A stretch of DNA of 64,000 nucleotides, taken from positions 1,860,001-1,924,000 of the forward strand of contig NZ_CP020384.1 in assembly GCF_002073975.1 (NCBI RefSeq), read 5' to 3'. Positions 56,252 through 64,000 of this stretch are shown here, piece after piece. The translations under genes and the position numbers were made by a program. Origin of the DNA: Rhodovulum sp. MB263 (GTDB taxonomy: Bacteria; Pseudomonadota; Alphaproteobacteria; Rhodobacterales; Rhodobacteraceae). The notes beneath the pieces are model-generated. The model saw only the letters and a program-made list of their open reading frames with translations. It was not told the origin of the DNA and did no database searches. Positions within the stretch are counted from its first letter, which is position 1; the number at the start of each line of letters is the position of its first letter.

Positions 56252-57193
56252 TCACTCGGCGCGGGTCAGAAAGCCCGCGCATCCGGTCAGCGCCGCGAAA
56301 TCGTCGATCACGGTCGAGACCCGGAATTCGGCCATCAGCGCCGAGAACCGTCCCTTGCGCCGGAACGCCCCGGCAAAGCCCATGGCCCCGGCATGGGGCG
56401 TGACCGCGCGGGCCATGCCGCCGATCAGGTAGATCCCGCCATAGGGCAGATGCTGCAGCGCCAGATCGCCCGCGACCGTGCCCAGCAGCCCGATGAAGGT
56501 CCGGGTCGCCCGGAGCGCCTCGGGATCGGTGCCGAGCGCGGCCAGAACGCCGTGGCCGTCCAGCTTGCGCGGCGTTCCGGCCCCGGCCGTCGCCCAATCG
56601 TAAAGCCGGCCCAGCCCGCGCCCCGAAAGCGCCTCCTCAACCGGGGCGAAACCGTCGGGTTCCGCGAGGAAGTGCGCCAGCGACAGAGTCTCGGCATCGC
56701 CGACCGGCAGGGAAACCTGCCCGGCCTCGGCCTCGGTGACAAGGGGGTCATGGGGCAGGGCATGGACCGCGGCCGCGTTGAACCCGGTGCCGATCCCGAT
56801 CACCAGCCGCGTCGCGCCGGGCTGGGCGGGGCCATCCAGCACCGGCACCAGCGTCCCGGGCGCGATATGGTCGAGCGCATGGCCCTGGGCGGCCAGATCG
56901 TTCAGAAGCCTGACCCGCGGCGTGCCCGTCACCCGGGCGATGGCCGCTTCCTCGATCGTCCAGTCAAGATTGGTCAGCCGCCCGCGCCCGTGGCGGACCG
57001 GCCCGGCCAGCGCCGCGCAGGCGCCCGCGATCTCGGGCGAGCCCGCCGCCCGCAGATAGTCGGTCAACACATCGCCCAGATCGGCATGGTCGGCATTGCG
57101 GTAGCGCCGGACCGTTCCGGCCAGCAGACCGGGCCCTTCGGCCAGAGCGACACGGGTATTGGTGCCCCCGATATCGGCGACAAGCGATGTCAC
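56252..57193 (-). CDS. glk: Glucokinase (bacterial ROK-unrelated GlcK type)
   Basis: 313 residues with a GTG start at 57193 ([19 protein letters not shown]), overlapping the beta-glucosidase stop as GTGA. Upstream in-frame codons lie inside that gene. Phosphate loop [55 protein letters not shown]; catalytic/glucose-binding [12 protein letters not shown]; and [14 protein letters not shown]. Phosphorylates glucose released by the beta-glucosidase and by the alpha-glucosidase encoded from 62527, feeding the Entner-Doudoroff pathway or glycogen synthesis. Confidence 0.94.
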   Translation of the reverse strand: MTSLVADIGGTNTRVALAEGPGLLAGTVRRYRNADHADLGDVLTDYLRAAGSPEIAGACAALAGPVRHGRGRLTNLDWTIEEAAIARVTGTPRVRLLNDLAAQGHALDHIAPGTLVPVLDGPAQPGATRLVIGIGTGFNAAAVHALPHDPLVTEAEAGQVSLPVGDAETLSLAHFLAEPDGFAPVEEALSGRGLGRLYDWATAGAGTPRKLDGHGVLAALGTDPEALRATRTFIGLLGTVAGDLALQHLPYGGIYLIGGMARAVTPHAGAMGFAGAFRRKGRFSALMAEFRVSTVIDDFAALTGCAGFLTRAE

Positions 57194-58533
57194 GGCGTGC
57201 TCTCCTGCAGCATGCGTCTGAGCGCGTGGTAGGATGCCTTGGGGGTGCGCTGCAAGCTCTCGAAATCGACATGGACAAGGCCGAAGCGCTTGCCGTAGCC
57301 GAAGGCCCATTCGAAATTGTCGAGCAGCGACCAGAGCATATAGCCCTTCAGCGGCACGCCGCCGGCGATGGCCTCGCGCGCCGCGGCCAGATGGCCTGCA
57401 AGAAAGGCGATGCGGTCCTCGTCGCGGATCTCGGGGCCGTTCGCGCCCGCGAACACCGTGTCGGGGGCGGCCATGCCGTTCTCGGTCACGTAAAGCGGCA
57501 GATCGCCCGTGTGGCTGCCGCTGATCCAGCGCAGAAGATCGGGCAGGGCCATCGGGGCGATCTCCCAGCCCATGTCGGTCTTGCGCCCGGGGGCTGGCCG
57601 CTCGGCCCAGCCGGGCCAGGGGCCGGGGGCCGGCGCGATGCGCTTGACGGTGTAATAATTCACGCCGAGCCAGTCGATCGGTGCCGAGATCGCCGCCATG
57701 TCGGCCTGCCAGCCCGGCGGAAGATGCGGCCCGAGCCCCTCGAGCGCGAGATCCGGATAGGCCCCGCGCGCCACGCCGCCCAGAAAGAAGCGGTTGAAGA
57801 CCGCGTCATAGCGCAGGGTCGCCGCGCGCGATTCTTCGCCTGGGTCGGCCGGGAAGGCGGGTTCGAAATTCAGCACGATCCCGATCTCGGAGGCCCCGGC
57901 CGCCCGGAGCGCGGCAAGCCCCAGCCCGTGCGCGAGCGCCAGATGGTGCATCGCCCGGGCGGTGGCGCGGATGTCGCGCAGACCCGGCGCATGGATCCCC
58001 TCGAAATGCCCGAGCCAGCCCGCGCAGAAGGGCTCGTTGACGGTGGCCCAGGACCAGACCCGGTCGCCCAGCCGCTTTGCCATCAGCGCCGCGAAATCGG
58101 CAAAGCGATGCGCGGTGTCGCGATTGGCCCAGCCGCCCAGATCGGCCAGCGCCGAGGGCAGCTCCCAGTGATAGAGCGTCAGCGCGGGCCTGAGCCCGCG
58201 CGCAAGCGTCGCGTCGACGAGCCGGTCGTAGAAATCGAGCCCCTCGGGATTGGGCGCCCCCGCGCCTCCGGGCAGCACCCGCGCCCAGGAGGTCGAGAAG
58301 CGGTAGATGTCGAAGCCCGCGCCTGCGACCAGATCCAGATCGGCCTCGTAGCGGGTGAGGTGATCGCAGGCCCGCGCCCCGTCTGCCGCGCCCGCGACAT
58401 TGCCGGGCGTGGCGGCGAAACTGTCCCAGTGGCAGGGGCCGGCGCCGCCCAGGGCCGCGCCCTCGATCTGATAGGCCGAGGTGGCGGTTCCGAACAGGAA
58501 GCCGGGCGGAAAATCGGCGCGGGTCGGGATCAT
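57190..58533 (-). CDS. Beta-glucosidase (GH1)
   Basis: 447 residues from ATG 58533 (MIPTRADFPPGFLFGTATSAYQIEG), preceded by GGAGGAG, which settles the start. GH1 landmarks: HWDSFAATPGNVAGAADG, acid/base Glu in WATVNEPFCAGWLG, the aglycone-site WLGVNYYT, nucleophile Glu in LYVTENGMAAPD, and the C-terminal GYMLWSLLDNFEWAFGYGKRFGLVHVDFE. No signal peptide: a cytoplasmic enzyme that hydrolyses imported beta-glucosides. The stop overlaps the glucokinase start, an economical pair. Divergent from the alpha-glucoside operon. Confidence 0.95.
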   Translation of the reverse strand: MIPTRADFPPGFLFGTATSAYQIEGAALGGAGPCHWDSFAATPGNVAGAADGARACDHLTRYEADLDLVAGAGFDIYRFSTSWARVLPGGAGAPNPEGLDFYDRLVDATLARGLRPALTLYHWELPSALADLGGWANRDTAHRFADFAALMAKRLGDRVWSWATVNEPFCAGWLGHFEGIHAPGLRDIRATARAMHHLALAHGLGLAALRAAGASEIGIVLNFEPAFPADPGEESRAATLRYDAVFNRFFLGGVARGAYPDLALEGLGPHLPPGWQADMAAISAPIDWLGVNYYTVKRIAPAPGPWPGWAERPAPGRKTDMGWEIAPMALPDLLRWISGSHTGDLPLYVTENGMAAPDTVFAGANGPEIRDEDRIAFLAGHLAAAREAIAGGVPLKGYMLWSLLDNFEWAFGYGKRFGLVHVDFESLQRTPKASYHALRRMLQESTP

Positions 58534-58926
58534 GCGCTCCTCCGGGGCGGGCTGGGGACCGGGCCGTTCGGTCGGCCGGTCGCGGTGGGCCGGGGCATCG
58601 GGCGGGGGTGCTGCGATCTGTTTCCCCCGCATGCTTGCCTGCGGCAAGGGAGGCGTCAAGCCTGCCGGAGCGTCGCCCGCGCAGAGCCGGGCGCATGCGG
58701 GCAGATGCCGGCAGGGGCGCGACCGAAACGGGCAGGCGGGACGTCTTTTCGGAAGCCGGGCCGGTCATCTCTCGCGCCTCAGTTGACAGCTTCGCGACCA
58801 TCGGCCACCGTTTCGGGGCGACTCCCCCCGGGGCGTGCCTGCCCCCGGACGGGAGCAAGACGACAGAACGACAAGACAAAACGACAGGGGCCTGGCCGAT
58901 GCGCTCAGGTCCGAGGGGAGGTCGAT
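58534..58926 (+). other. Divergent regulatory region between bgl-glk and agl operons, 393 bp
   Basis: No gene. It should contain both promoters. Items seen: a perfect palindrome at 58634-58648, a TTGACA -35-like hexamer at 58783-58788 on the plus strand (no good -10 at the right distance), and three close copies of ACGACA at about 58860-58885. No regulator gene (such as LacI-type aglR) is adjacent. Confidence 0.5.
58634..58648. promoter_or_regulatory. Palindrome, candidate operator for the sugar operons
   Basis: CTTGCC-TGC-GGCAAG is a perfect 6-bp inverted repeat with a 3-bp centre, about 100 bp from the beta-glucosidase start and 280 bp from aglE. LacI-family binding is only an inference from symmetry and context. 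Confidence 0.35.
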
Positions 58927-60291
58927 ATGCAACTGATCGCGATGGCGGGCCGCGTGGCCGCCGCGCTTGCCCTTGCGACGGGTTCGGCCCATGCGCAGGG
59001 TCTCGAATTCACCCCCGGCGAGGATGATCGCTTCTCGTGGCAAAGCTACGAGACCTTCGCCGACAGCCATGATCTGAGCGGCCAAACGCTCGACATCTCG
59101 GGGGTCTGGACCGGCCCCGACAAGGACCTGGTCGAAAGCGTGCTGGCCTATTTCGAGGCCGCGACCGGCGCGCAGGTGCGCTATTCCGGCTCGGAGAGCT
59201 TCGAGCAGGATATCGTCATCGCCGCCCAGGCCGGATCGGCGCCCGATATCGCGGTCTTTCCCCAGCCGGGCCTTGCCGCCGACATGGCGCGGCGCGGCTT
59301 TCTCACGCCGCTGGGCGAGGACACGGCCGACTGGGTGCGCCGGAACTACGCCGCGGGCGAGAGCTGGGTCGATCTGGGCAGCTACGAGAACGAGACCGGC
59401 GCCGAGGCGCTTTACGGCTTCTTCTACAAGATCGACGTGAAATCGCTGGTCTGGTACGTGCCGGATGCCTTTGCCGAGGCGGGCTACGAGGTGCCTGGAA
59501 CGCTCGAGGATCTCAAGGCGCTGACCGAACGCATCGCCGCAGATGGCGGTACGCCCTGGTGCATCGGGCTGGGCTCGGGCGCGGCCACGGGCTGGCCCGC
59601 CACCGACTGGGTCGAGGACCTGATGCTGCGCCGCGAGAGGCCCGAGACCTATGACGCCTGGGTCAGCCACGAGATCCCGTTCAACGACCCCGCGGTGGTC
59701 GGCGCGATCGAGGATTACGGCTGGTTCGCGCGGAACGACGCCTTCGTCGAGGGCGGCGCGCAGGCGGCCGCCACCACCGATTTCCGCGAAAGCCCGGCCG
59801 GGCTCTTCACCTTTCCGCCGGGCTGCTACATGCATCGTCAGGCCAGTTTCATCGACACCTATTTTCCCGAAGGCTCCGAGATCGGGCTCGATGTCGATTT
59901 CTTCTACTTTCCGGCCTATGCCGGGCGCGATCTCGGCCGGCCGGTTCTGGGCGCGGGCACGCTCTGGGCGATCACCCGCGACAGCGAGGCCGCGCATGTC
60001 TTCATCGATTTCCTGAAGACCCCGATCGCGCATGAGATATGGATGGCGCAATCGGGCTTCCTGACACCCTTCACCGGCGCCAGTCCCGAGGCCTATGCCA
60101 CCGACAGCATGCGCGCGCAGGGCGAGATCCTGACCAGCGCCACCACCTTCCGCTTCGACGGCTCGGACCTGATGCCGGGCGAGATCGGGGCGGATGCGTT
60201 CTGGAAAGGCATGATCGCCTACACCACCGGCCGGAGCGACGCCGAGACCGTGGCGCAGGAGATCGAGCGACGCTGGAACGCGATCCGCTGA
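58927..60291 (+). CDS. aglE: Alpha-glucoside ABC transporter, periplasmic binding protein
   Basis: 454 residues from ATG 58927, after GAGGGGAGG. The frame is open far upstream (to 57187) antisense to bgl, but this start gives the signal peptide MQLIAMAGRVAAALALATGSAHAQ. The mature part has the CUT1 binding-protein fold: DISGVWTGPDKDLVESVLAYFEAATGAQVRYSGSESFEQDI-type N-lobe, APDIAVFPQPGLAADMARRG, GTPWCIGLGSGAATGWPATDWVEDLML and FTFPPGCYMHRQASFI. This matches AglE of rhizobia and Rhodobacter. It delivers sucrose, maltose, trehalose or similar alpha-glucosides to AglF-AglG. The gap to aglF carries hairpins that may favour aglE mRNA. Confidence 0.93.
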   Translation: MQLIAMAGRVAAALALATGSAHAQGLEFTPGEDDRFSWQSYETFADSHDLSGQTLDISGVWTGPDKDLVESVLAYFEAATGAQVRYSGSESFEQDIVIAAQAGSAPDIAVFPQPGLAADMARRGFLTPLGEDTADWVRRNYAAGESWVDLGSYENETGAEALYGFFYKIDVKSLVWYVPDAFAEAGYEVPGTLEDLKALTERIAADGGTPWCIGLGSGAATGWPATDWVEDLMLRRERPETYDAWVSHEIPFNDPAVVGAIEDYGWFARNDAFVEGGAQAAATTDFRESPAGLFTFPPGCYMHRQASFIDTYFPEGSEIGLDVDFFYFPAYAGRDLGRPVLGAGTLWAITRDSEAAHVFIDFLKTPIAHEIWMAQSGFLTPFTGASPEAYATDSMRAQGEILTSATTFRFDGSDLMPGEIGADAFWKGMIAYTTGRSDAETVAQEIERRWNAIR

Positions 60292-60396
60292 GGCCGCCGT
60301 GCCCCGCCTGTTCGGGGGCCTGAGGGGAAGGGCCGGAAGGACGGCCCGCAAGCCATGCCGGAGATGCCGGCACGCCGTACGAAAGGAGGAGAGCCG

Positions 60397-61377
60397 ATGT
60401 CGCCTCTGCTGCAGGGGATCGCGACGATCCTGATCGGGGTCGGAGGCTGCGTCGGCTATTTCTACGGCGCCAATCTGCTGCTCGACCGGGTGATCTTTCC
60501 GCCCCGGGGGCGCGATCCGGGGGCCAACATCTCGCGCGCGAACGCGGTCCGGCCCTGGCTGTTCCTGGCGCCCGCGATGGCGGCGCTGGGGCTTTATCTG
60601 GTCTATCCGGTCGTTGGTTCGTTCTGGCGTTCGCTTTACAACCGGGATGGCGGCACCTTCATCGGGCCTGGCAACTACACCGATCTGGCGGCCGATCCGG
60701 CCTTTCGCACCGCGGTCTTCAACAACCTTCTCTGGGTGCTGGTGGTGCCCGCGGCCTCGACCTTCATCGGGCTTGTCGCGGCGCAGCTGACCGACCGCAT
60801 CCGCTGGGGCAACATCGCCAAGTCGATCATCTTCATGCCGATGGCGATCTCTTTCGTCGGCGCCTCGCTGATCTGGAAATTCGTCTATGCGAACGAGGCC
60901 GATATCGGGCTTCTCAACGCGATCCGGGCGGCGCTGGGCTTCGACGATCCGCTCGACGTGATCCAGATCCCGTTCTGGAACAATTTCTTCCTGATGGCGA
61001 TCCTGATCTGGATCCAGACCGGCTTTGCCATGGTGATCCTGTCGGCGGCGCTGCGCGGCATCCCCGACGAGACCATCGAGGCCGCGATCCTCGACGGCGC
61101 CAATCCGTTGCAGATCTTCTTCCGGATCATGGTGCCGCAGATCACCGGCACCATCCTCGTGGTCTGGACCACCATCACCATCCTCGTGCTGAAGGTCTTC
61201 GACATCGTCTACACCATGACGGGGGGCAATTTCGGTACCCAGATCCTGCCCAGCTACATGATGAGCTACATGTTCAAGGATGACGGCCGCGCCACCGCCG
61301 TGGCCTTCGTGATCATGCTGATCGTGCTGCCGGTGATGGTCTGGAACATCGTTCAGGCCCGCAAGGAGATGCGCTGA
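60397..61377 (+). CDS. aglF: Alpha-glucoside ABC transporter permease AglF
   Basis: 326 residues from ATG 60397 (MSPLLQGIATILIG), preceded by AAAGGAGGAG; an earlier in-frame ATG at 60355 lacks this support. An extra N-terminal TM (ILIGVGGCVGYFYGANLLLDRVIFPPRG) typical of AglF precedes the MalF-like core. Six further TMs, with EAA loop ETIEAAILDGANPLQIFFRIMVPQITGTI. Its stop shares a base with the aglG start (TGATG), so the two permeases are translationally coupled. Confidence 0.94.
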   Translation: MSPLLQGIATILIGVGGCVGYFYGANLLLDRVIFPPRGRDPGANISRANAVRPWLFLAPAMAALGLYLVYPVVGSFWRSLYNRDGGTFIGPGNYTDLAADPAFRTAVFNNLLWVLVVPAASTFIGLVAAQLTDRIRWGNIAKSIIFMPMAISFVGASLIWKFVYANEADIGLLNAIRAALGFDDPLDVIQIPFWNNFFLMAILIWIQTGFAMVILSAALRGIPDETIEAAILDGANPLQIFFRIMVPQITGTILVVWTTITILVLKVFDIVYTMTGGNFGTQILPSYMMSYMFKDDGRATAVAFVIMLIVLPVMVWNIVQARKEMR

Positions 61378-62516
61378 TGCCGGGACATGCGGGGCGGAAA
61401 TCGGGTCTGGTCTGGGCGGTGCATCTGAGCGTGGCGGCGCTGGTCCTGCTCTGGCTGCTGCCGACGGTGGGGCTTCTGGTGTCCTCCTTCCGCGATCGCG
61501 ACCAGATCTCGGCCTCGGGCTGGTGGGAGGCGCCGCTGCCGGTCGAGCAGACCTACCGGGTCCGCACCGATCCCGGCGCGGCGGTCGAGCGCGACGGGCG
61601 GGTCATCCTGAGCGGCAATGTCTTCGACAGCGAGGACAGCGCCGGGGCGGGCAGGGTCACGGGCTTCGGCGTCACGGGCCGTGCGCCCGCCGAATTCGCC
61701 CCGGGCGAGAGCGCCGGCCTGCGCGGCGGCGGCCGGCTGACGGTGGCGCGCGATGGCAGCTTCACCGCCGAGGCTGAGGCGCCCTTCGGTCGGCGCGGCC
61801 CCACGATCTATTTCGAGGCCGAGACCCCGCCCAAGGTGACGCTCGACAATTACCGCATGGTTCTGGGCGCCGATGGCATGGACCGGGCCTTCATCAACAC
61901 GCTGACGGTGACGATCCCGGCCACGGTCATCCCGATCCTGATCGCGGCCTTCGCGGCCTATGCGCTGGCCTGGATGGAGTTCCCGGGGCGGGGCCTGCTG
62001 ATCGCGGCGGTGGTAGGGCTTCTGGTGGTGCCGCTGCAACTGGCGCTGGTGCCGCTTCTGCGGCTGCATGAGACGGTGGGGATCGGCCAGAGCTTCATGG
62101 GTATCTGGTTCGCCCATACCGGTTTCGGCCTGCCGCTGGCCGTCTATCTGCTGCGCAACTACATGGCCGGGCTGCCGCGCGACATCATCGAAAGCGCCAA
62201 GGTCGACGGCGCCACCGATTTCCAGGTCTTCACCCGGATCGTGCTGCCGCTGAGCTTTCCGGCCCTGGCGAGCTTCGCCATCTTCCAGTTCCTCTGGACC
62301 TGGAACGACCTTCTGGTCGCCAAGGTCTTCTTGCCCGCGGCCTCGGAGACCAAGGTGATGACGGTCAAGATCGCCGACGATCTTCTGGGCTCGCGCGGGG
62401 GGGACTGGGGCATCCTGGCGGCGGCGGCCTTCATCTCGATGGCGGTGCCGCTGGCTGTGTTCTTCGCGCTGCAACGGTATCTTGTGCGCGGCCTGCTGGC
62501 CGGGTCGGTGAAATGA
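61377..62516 (+). CDS. aglG: Alpha-glucoside ABC transporter permease AglG
   Basis: 379 residues, longer than ordinary MalG permeases because of a soluble insert of about 110 residues (about 45-155: VEQTYRVRTDPGAAVERDGRVIL through GRRGPTIYFEAETPPKVTLDNY) between TM1 and TM2, as in AglG of rhizobia; it probably lies in the periplasm and may contact AglE. The core has five more TMs and the EAA loop DIIESAKVDGATDFQVFTRIVLPLSFPAL. No ATPase gene is in the window; in rhizobia aglK lies beyond aglA, so it may be just downstream. Confidence 0.94.
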   Translation: MPGHAGRKSGLVWAVHLSVAALVLLWLLPTVGLLVSSFRDRDQISASGWWEAPLPVEQTYRVRTDPGAAVERDGRVILSGNVFDSEDSAGAGRVTGFGVTGRAPAEFAPGESAGLRGGGRLTVARDGSFTAEAEAPFGRRGPTIYFEAETPPKVTLDNYRMVLGADGMDRAFINTLTVTIPATVIPILIAAFAAYALAWMEFPGRGLLIAAVVGLLVVPLQLALVPLLRLHETVGIGQSFMGIWFAHTGFGLPLAVYLLRNYMAGLPRDIIESAKVDGATDFQVFTRIVLPLSFPALASFAIFQFLWTWNDLLVAKVFLPAASETKVMTVKIADDLLGSRGGDWGILAAAAFISMAVPLAVFFALQRYLVRGLLAGSVK

Positions 62517-62526
62517 GGAGGCAGCC

Positions 62527-64000
62527 TTGGCCCTGAACGACGATCCCGACTGGTGGCGCGGCGCGGTGATCTACCAGATCTACCCGCGCAGCTTCCAGGA
62601 TTCGAATGGCGACGGTGTGGGCGACCTTTCGGGCATCATCCGGCGGCTGCCGCATGTCGCCTCGCTGGGAGTAGACGCGATCTGGATCTCGCCCTTCTTC
62701 CCCTCGCCGATGAAGGATTTCGGCTATGACATCTCGGAATATTGCGATGTCGATCCGATGTTCGGCAGCCTTGCCGATTTCGACGCGCTGGTCGCGGCCG
62801 CGCATGGGTTGGGGCTCAGGGTGATGATCGATCTGGTGCTGTCGCATTCCTCGGACCGCCATCCCTGGTTCATCGAAAGCCGCTCGAGCCGCGACAATCC
62901 GAGGGCCGAGTGGTATGTCTGGTCGGACCCGAGGCCCGATGGCACGCCGCCCAATAACTGGCTGTCGATCTTCGGCGGGCCCGCCTGGGCCTGGGATGCG
63001 GGGCGCGAGCAGTATTACCTGCATAATTTCCTGGCCTCGCAGCCCGACCTGAACCTGCATTGCGAGGCGGTGCAGCAGGCCATCTTCGAGACCGCGCGTT
63101 TCTGGCTCGACCGCGGCGTCGATGGATTTCGCCTCGACACCATCAATTTCTACTTCTGTGACAAGGAGTTCCGCTCCAACCCTGCGCTGCCGCCCGAAGA
63201 GCGGAATGACAATATCGCGCCCCGGGTGAACCCCTATAATCACCAGCTTCACATCTATGACAAGAATCAGCCGGAAAATATTGAATTCCTGACGAAATTC
63301 AGATCCGTTCTCGACGACTACTCGGCCGTGGCACTGGGCGAGGTGGGCGATGCGCAAAGCGATCTGGAAATCCTCGGCCAATACACCTCGGGCGGAGACA
63401 AGGTGCAGATGTGCTATGCCTTCGATTTCCTCGGCAGTGCGCCCCTGACCGCCGCGCGCATCGCGCAGGTCTATGAGCGGCTCGACCGGGTCGCGGCCGA
63501 GGGCTGGGTCTGCTGGGCGCTCTCGAACCATGACGTCGTCCGCCACCCGACCCGCTGGACCCTCTCGCCCGCCGCACAACGCGCCTTTCTGACCTTGATG
63601 ATCTGCCTGCGCGGCTCGGTCTGTCTGTATCAGGGCGAGGAGCTTGGCCTGCCCGAGGCCGATGTGCCCTTCGAGGCGCTGCAGGACCCTTACGGCATCG
63701 CCTTCTGGCCCGAATTCAAGGGGCGCGACGGCTGCCGCACGCCGATGGTCTGGGCGGCCGAGGAACTTCATGCCGGGTTTTCGGCCGCGCCGCGTACCTG
63801 GCTGCCGATCCCCGAGACCCATATCGGGCTGGCCGTGGCGGCGCAGGAGCACGCGCCCGAGGCGCCGATCCACCATTACCGCCGCGCCATCGCGTTTCGC
63901 CATGCCAATCCGGTGCTGGCGCGGGGCGCGATGGACACGGTGCGCGCCGAGGGCCATGTGCTGTCCTTCCGGCGCTATGACGCGACGGCCGAGATGTTCG
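62527..64000 (+). CDS. aglA: Alpha-glucosidase (GH13), 3' truncated by window edge
   Basis: 491 codons seen, from a TTG start at 62527 (ALNDDPDWWRGAVIYQIYPRSF) after GAGGAGG with 5-nt spacing; no ATG gives a complete N-terminus. GH13_23/oligo-alpha-glucosidase type: DSNGDGVGDLSGI, DLVLSHSSDRHPWF, nucleophile Asp in RGVDGFRLDTINFYF, acid/base Glu in VALGEVGDAQSDL, and third Asp in WALSNHDVVR. No signal peptide: cytoplasmic, hydrolysing imported alpha-glucosides to glucose for the glucokinase encoded at 56252-57193. It follows aglG by 10 nt. The stop is beyond base 64000. Confidence 0.94.
   Translation, partial: MALNDDPDWWRGAVIYQIYPRSFQDSNGDGVGDLSGIIRRLPHVASLGVDAIWISPFFPSPMKDFGYDISEYCDVDPMFGSLADFDALVAAAHGLGLRVMIDLVLSHSSDRHPWFIESRSSRDNPRAEWYVWSDPRPDGTPPNNWLSIFGGPAWAWDAGREQYYLHNFLASQPDLNLHCEAVQQAIFETARFWLDRGVDGFRLDTINFYFCDKEFRSNPALPPEERNDNIAPRVNPYNHQLHIYDKNQPENIEFLTKFRSVLDDYSAVALGEVGDAQSDLEILGQYTSGGDKVQMCYAFDFLGSAPLTAARIAQVYERLDRVAAEGWVCWALSNHDVVRHPTRWTLSPAAQRAFLTLMICLRGSVCLYQGEELGLPEADVPFEALQDPYGIAFWPEFKGRDGCRTPMVWAAEELHAGFSAAPRTWLPIPETHIGLAVAAQEHAPEAPIHHYRRAIAFRHANPVLARGAMDTVRAEGHVLSFRRYDATAEMF

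Noticed and set aside
57187-58926. Extending aglE upstream to 57187 in frame
   Set aside because: That part is antisense to the GH1 beta-glucosidase, and the extension would bury a clear signal peptide and ribosome-binding site at 58927.

Overview
The window is about 64 kb of very GC-rich, gene-dense DNA from a chromosome. It looks like an alphaproteobacterium of the Rhodobacterales (Rhodobacteraceae sensu lato; genus not resolved). The reasons are the pccB / small genes / pccA / methylmalonyl-CoA mutase order, a short-form ProS next to lolCD, a ppk1-hdaA-AI-2E block, and an imelysin/bacterioferritin iron operon. I see no rRNA, tRNA, CRISPR array, intact prophage or intact insertion sequence. 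The mobile DNA I recognise is one badly decayed IS5-type transposase remnant.

Layout. 1-8.6 kb: propionyl-CoA to succinyl-CoA module (end of pccB, pccA, B12-dependent mutase), interleaved with four or five tiny genes (two lipoproteins, an exported protein, two unknowns), a DUF6492 protein and a DUF4174 protein. 8.6-12.7 kb: a cluster of three inverted repeats, nhaA, an unassigned 0.6 kb gap, then an overlapping set of a TerB/J-domain co-chaperone and an endonuclease/exonuclease/phosphatase-fold enzyme, followed by a small exported protein. 12.7-18.4 kb (minus strand): AI-2E family permease, HdaA-like DnaA regulator, polyphosphate kinase and exopolyphosphatase. 18.5-22.8 kb: proS, an unassigned 1 kb gap with a low-GC island, lolC-lolD. 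22.8-30.2 kb: IS5 remnant, soluble PAS chemoreceptor, DNA polymerase IV, hybrid histidine kinase, and a broken UDP-glucuronate decarboxylase gene. 30.8-42.2 kb: glycogen operon glgP-glgB-glgC-glgA-glgX-malQ, most junctions overlapping. 42.5-48.5 kb: a polyamine-type ABC importer diverging from a GntR/FCD regulator plus a GNAT acetyltransferase, with two palindromes between them. 48.6-54.8 kb (minus strand): a seven-gene iron operon (Cys-rich protein, imelysin, Bfd, bacterioferritin, di-haem oxidoreductase, second imelysin, DUF1513). 55-64 kb: mtnA, glucokinase and GH1 beta-glucosidase facing away from an alpha-glucoside operon aglE-F-G-A, which runs off the window end.

How it fits together. 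Much of the window concerns storage and turnover: glycogen synthesis and breakdown, polyphosphate synthesis and breakdown, ferritin iron, and import and hydrolysis of alpha-glucosides feeding glucokinase. Propionyl-CoA carboxylase plus mutase would feed odd-chain fatty acid, amino acid or ethylmalonyl-CoA pathway carbon into succinate. The most interesting accessory unit is the iron operon. It links predicted periplasmic iron proteins to cytoplasmic bacterioferritin and its reductase partner in one transcript. It is preceded by a perfect palindrome flanked by 10-bp direct repeats, and it contains an uncharacterised Cys-rich protein and a second imelysin whose signature histidine is replaced by tyrosine.
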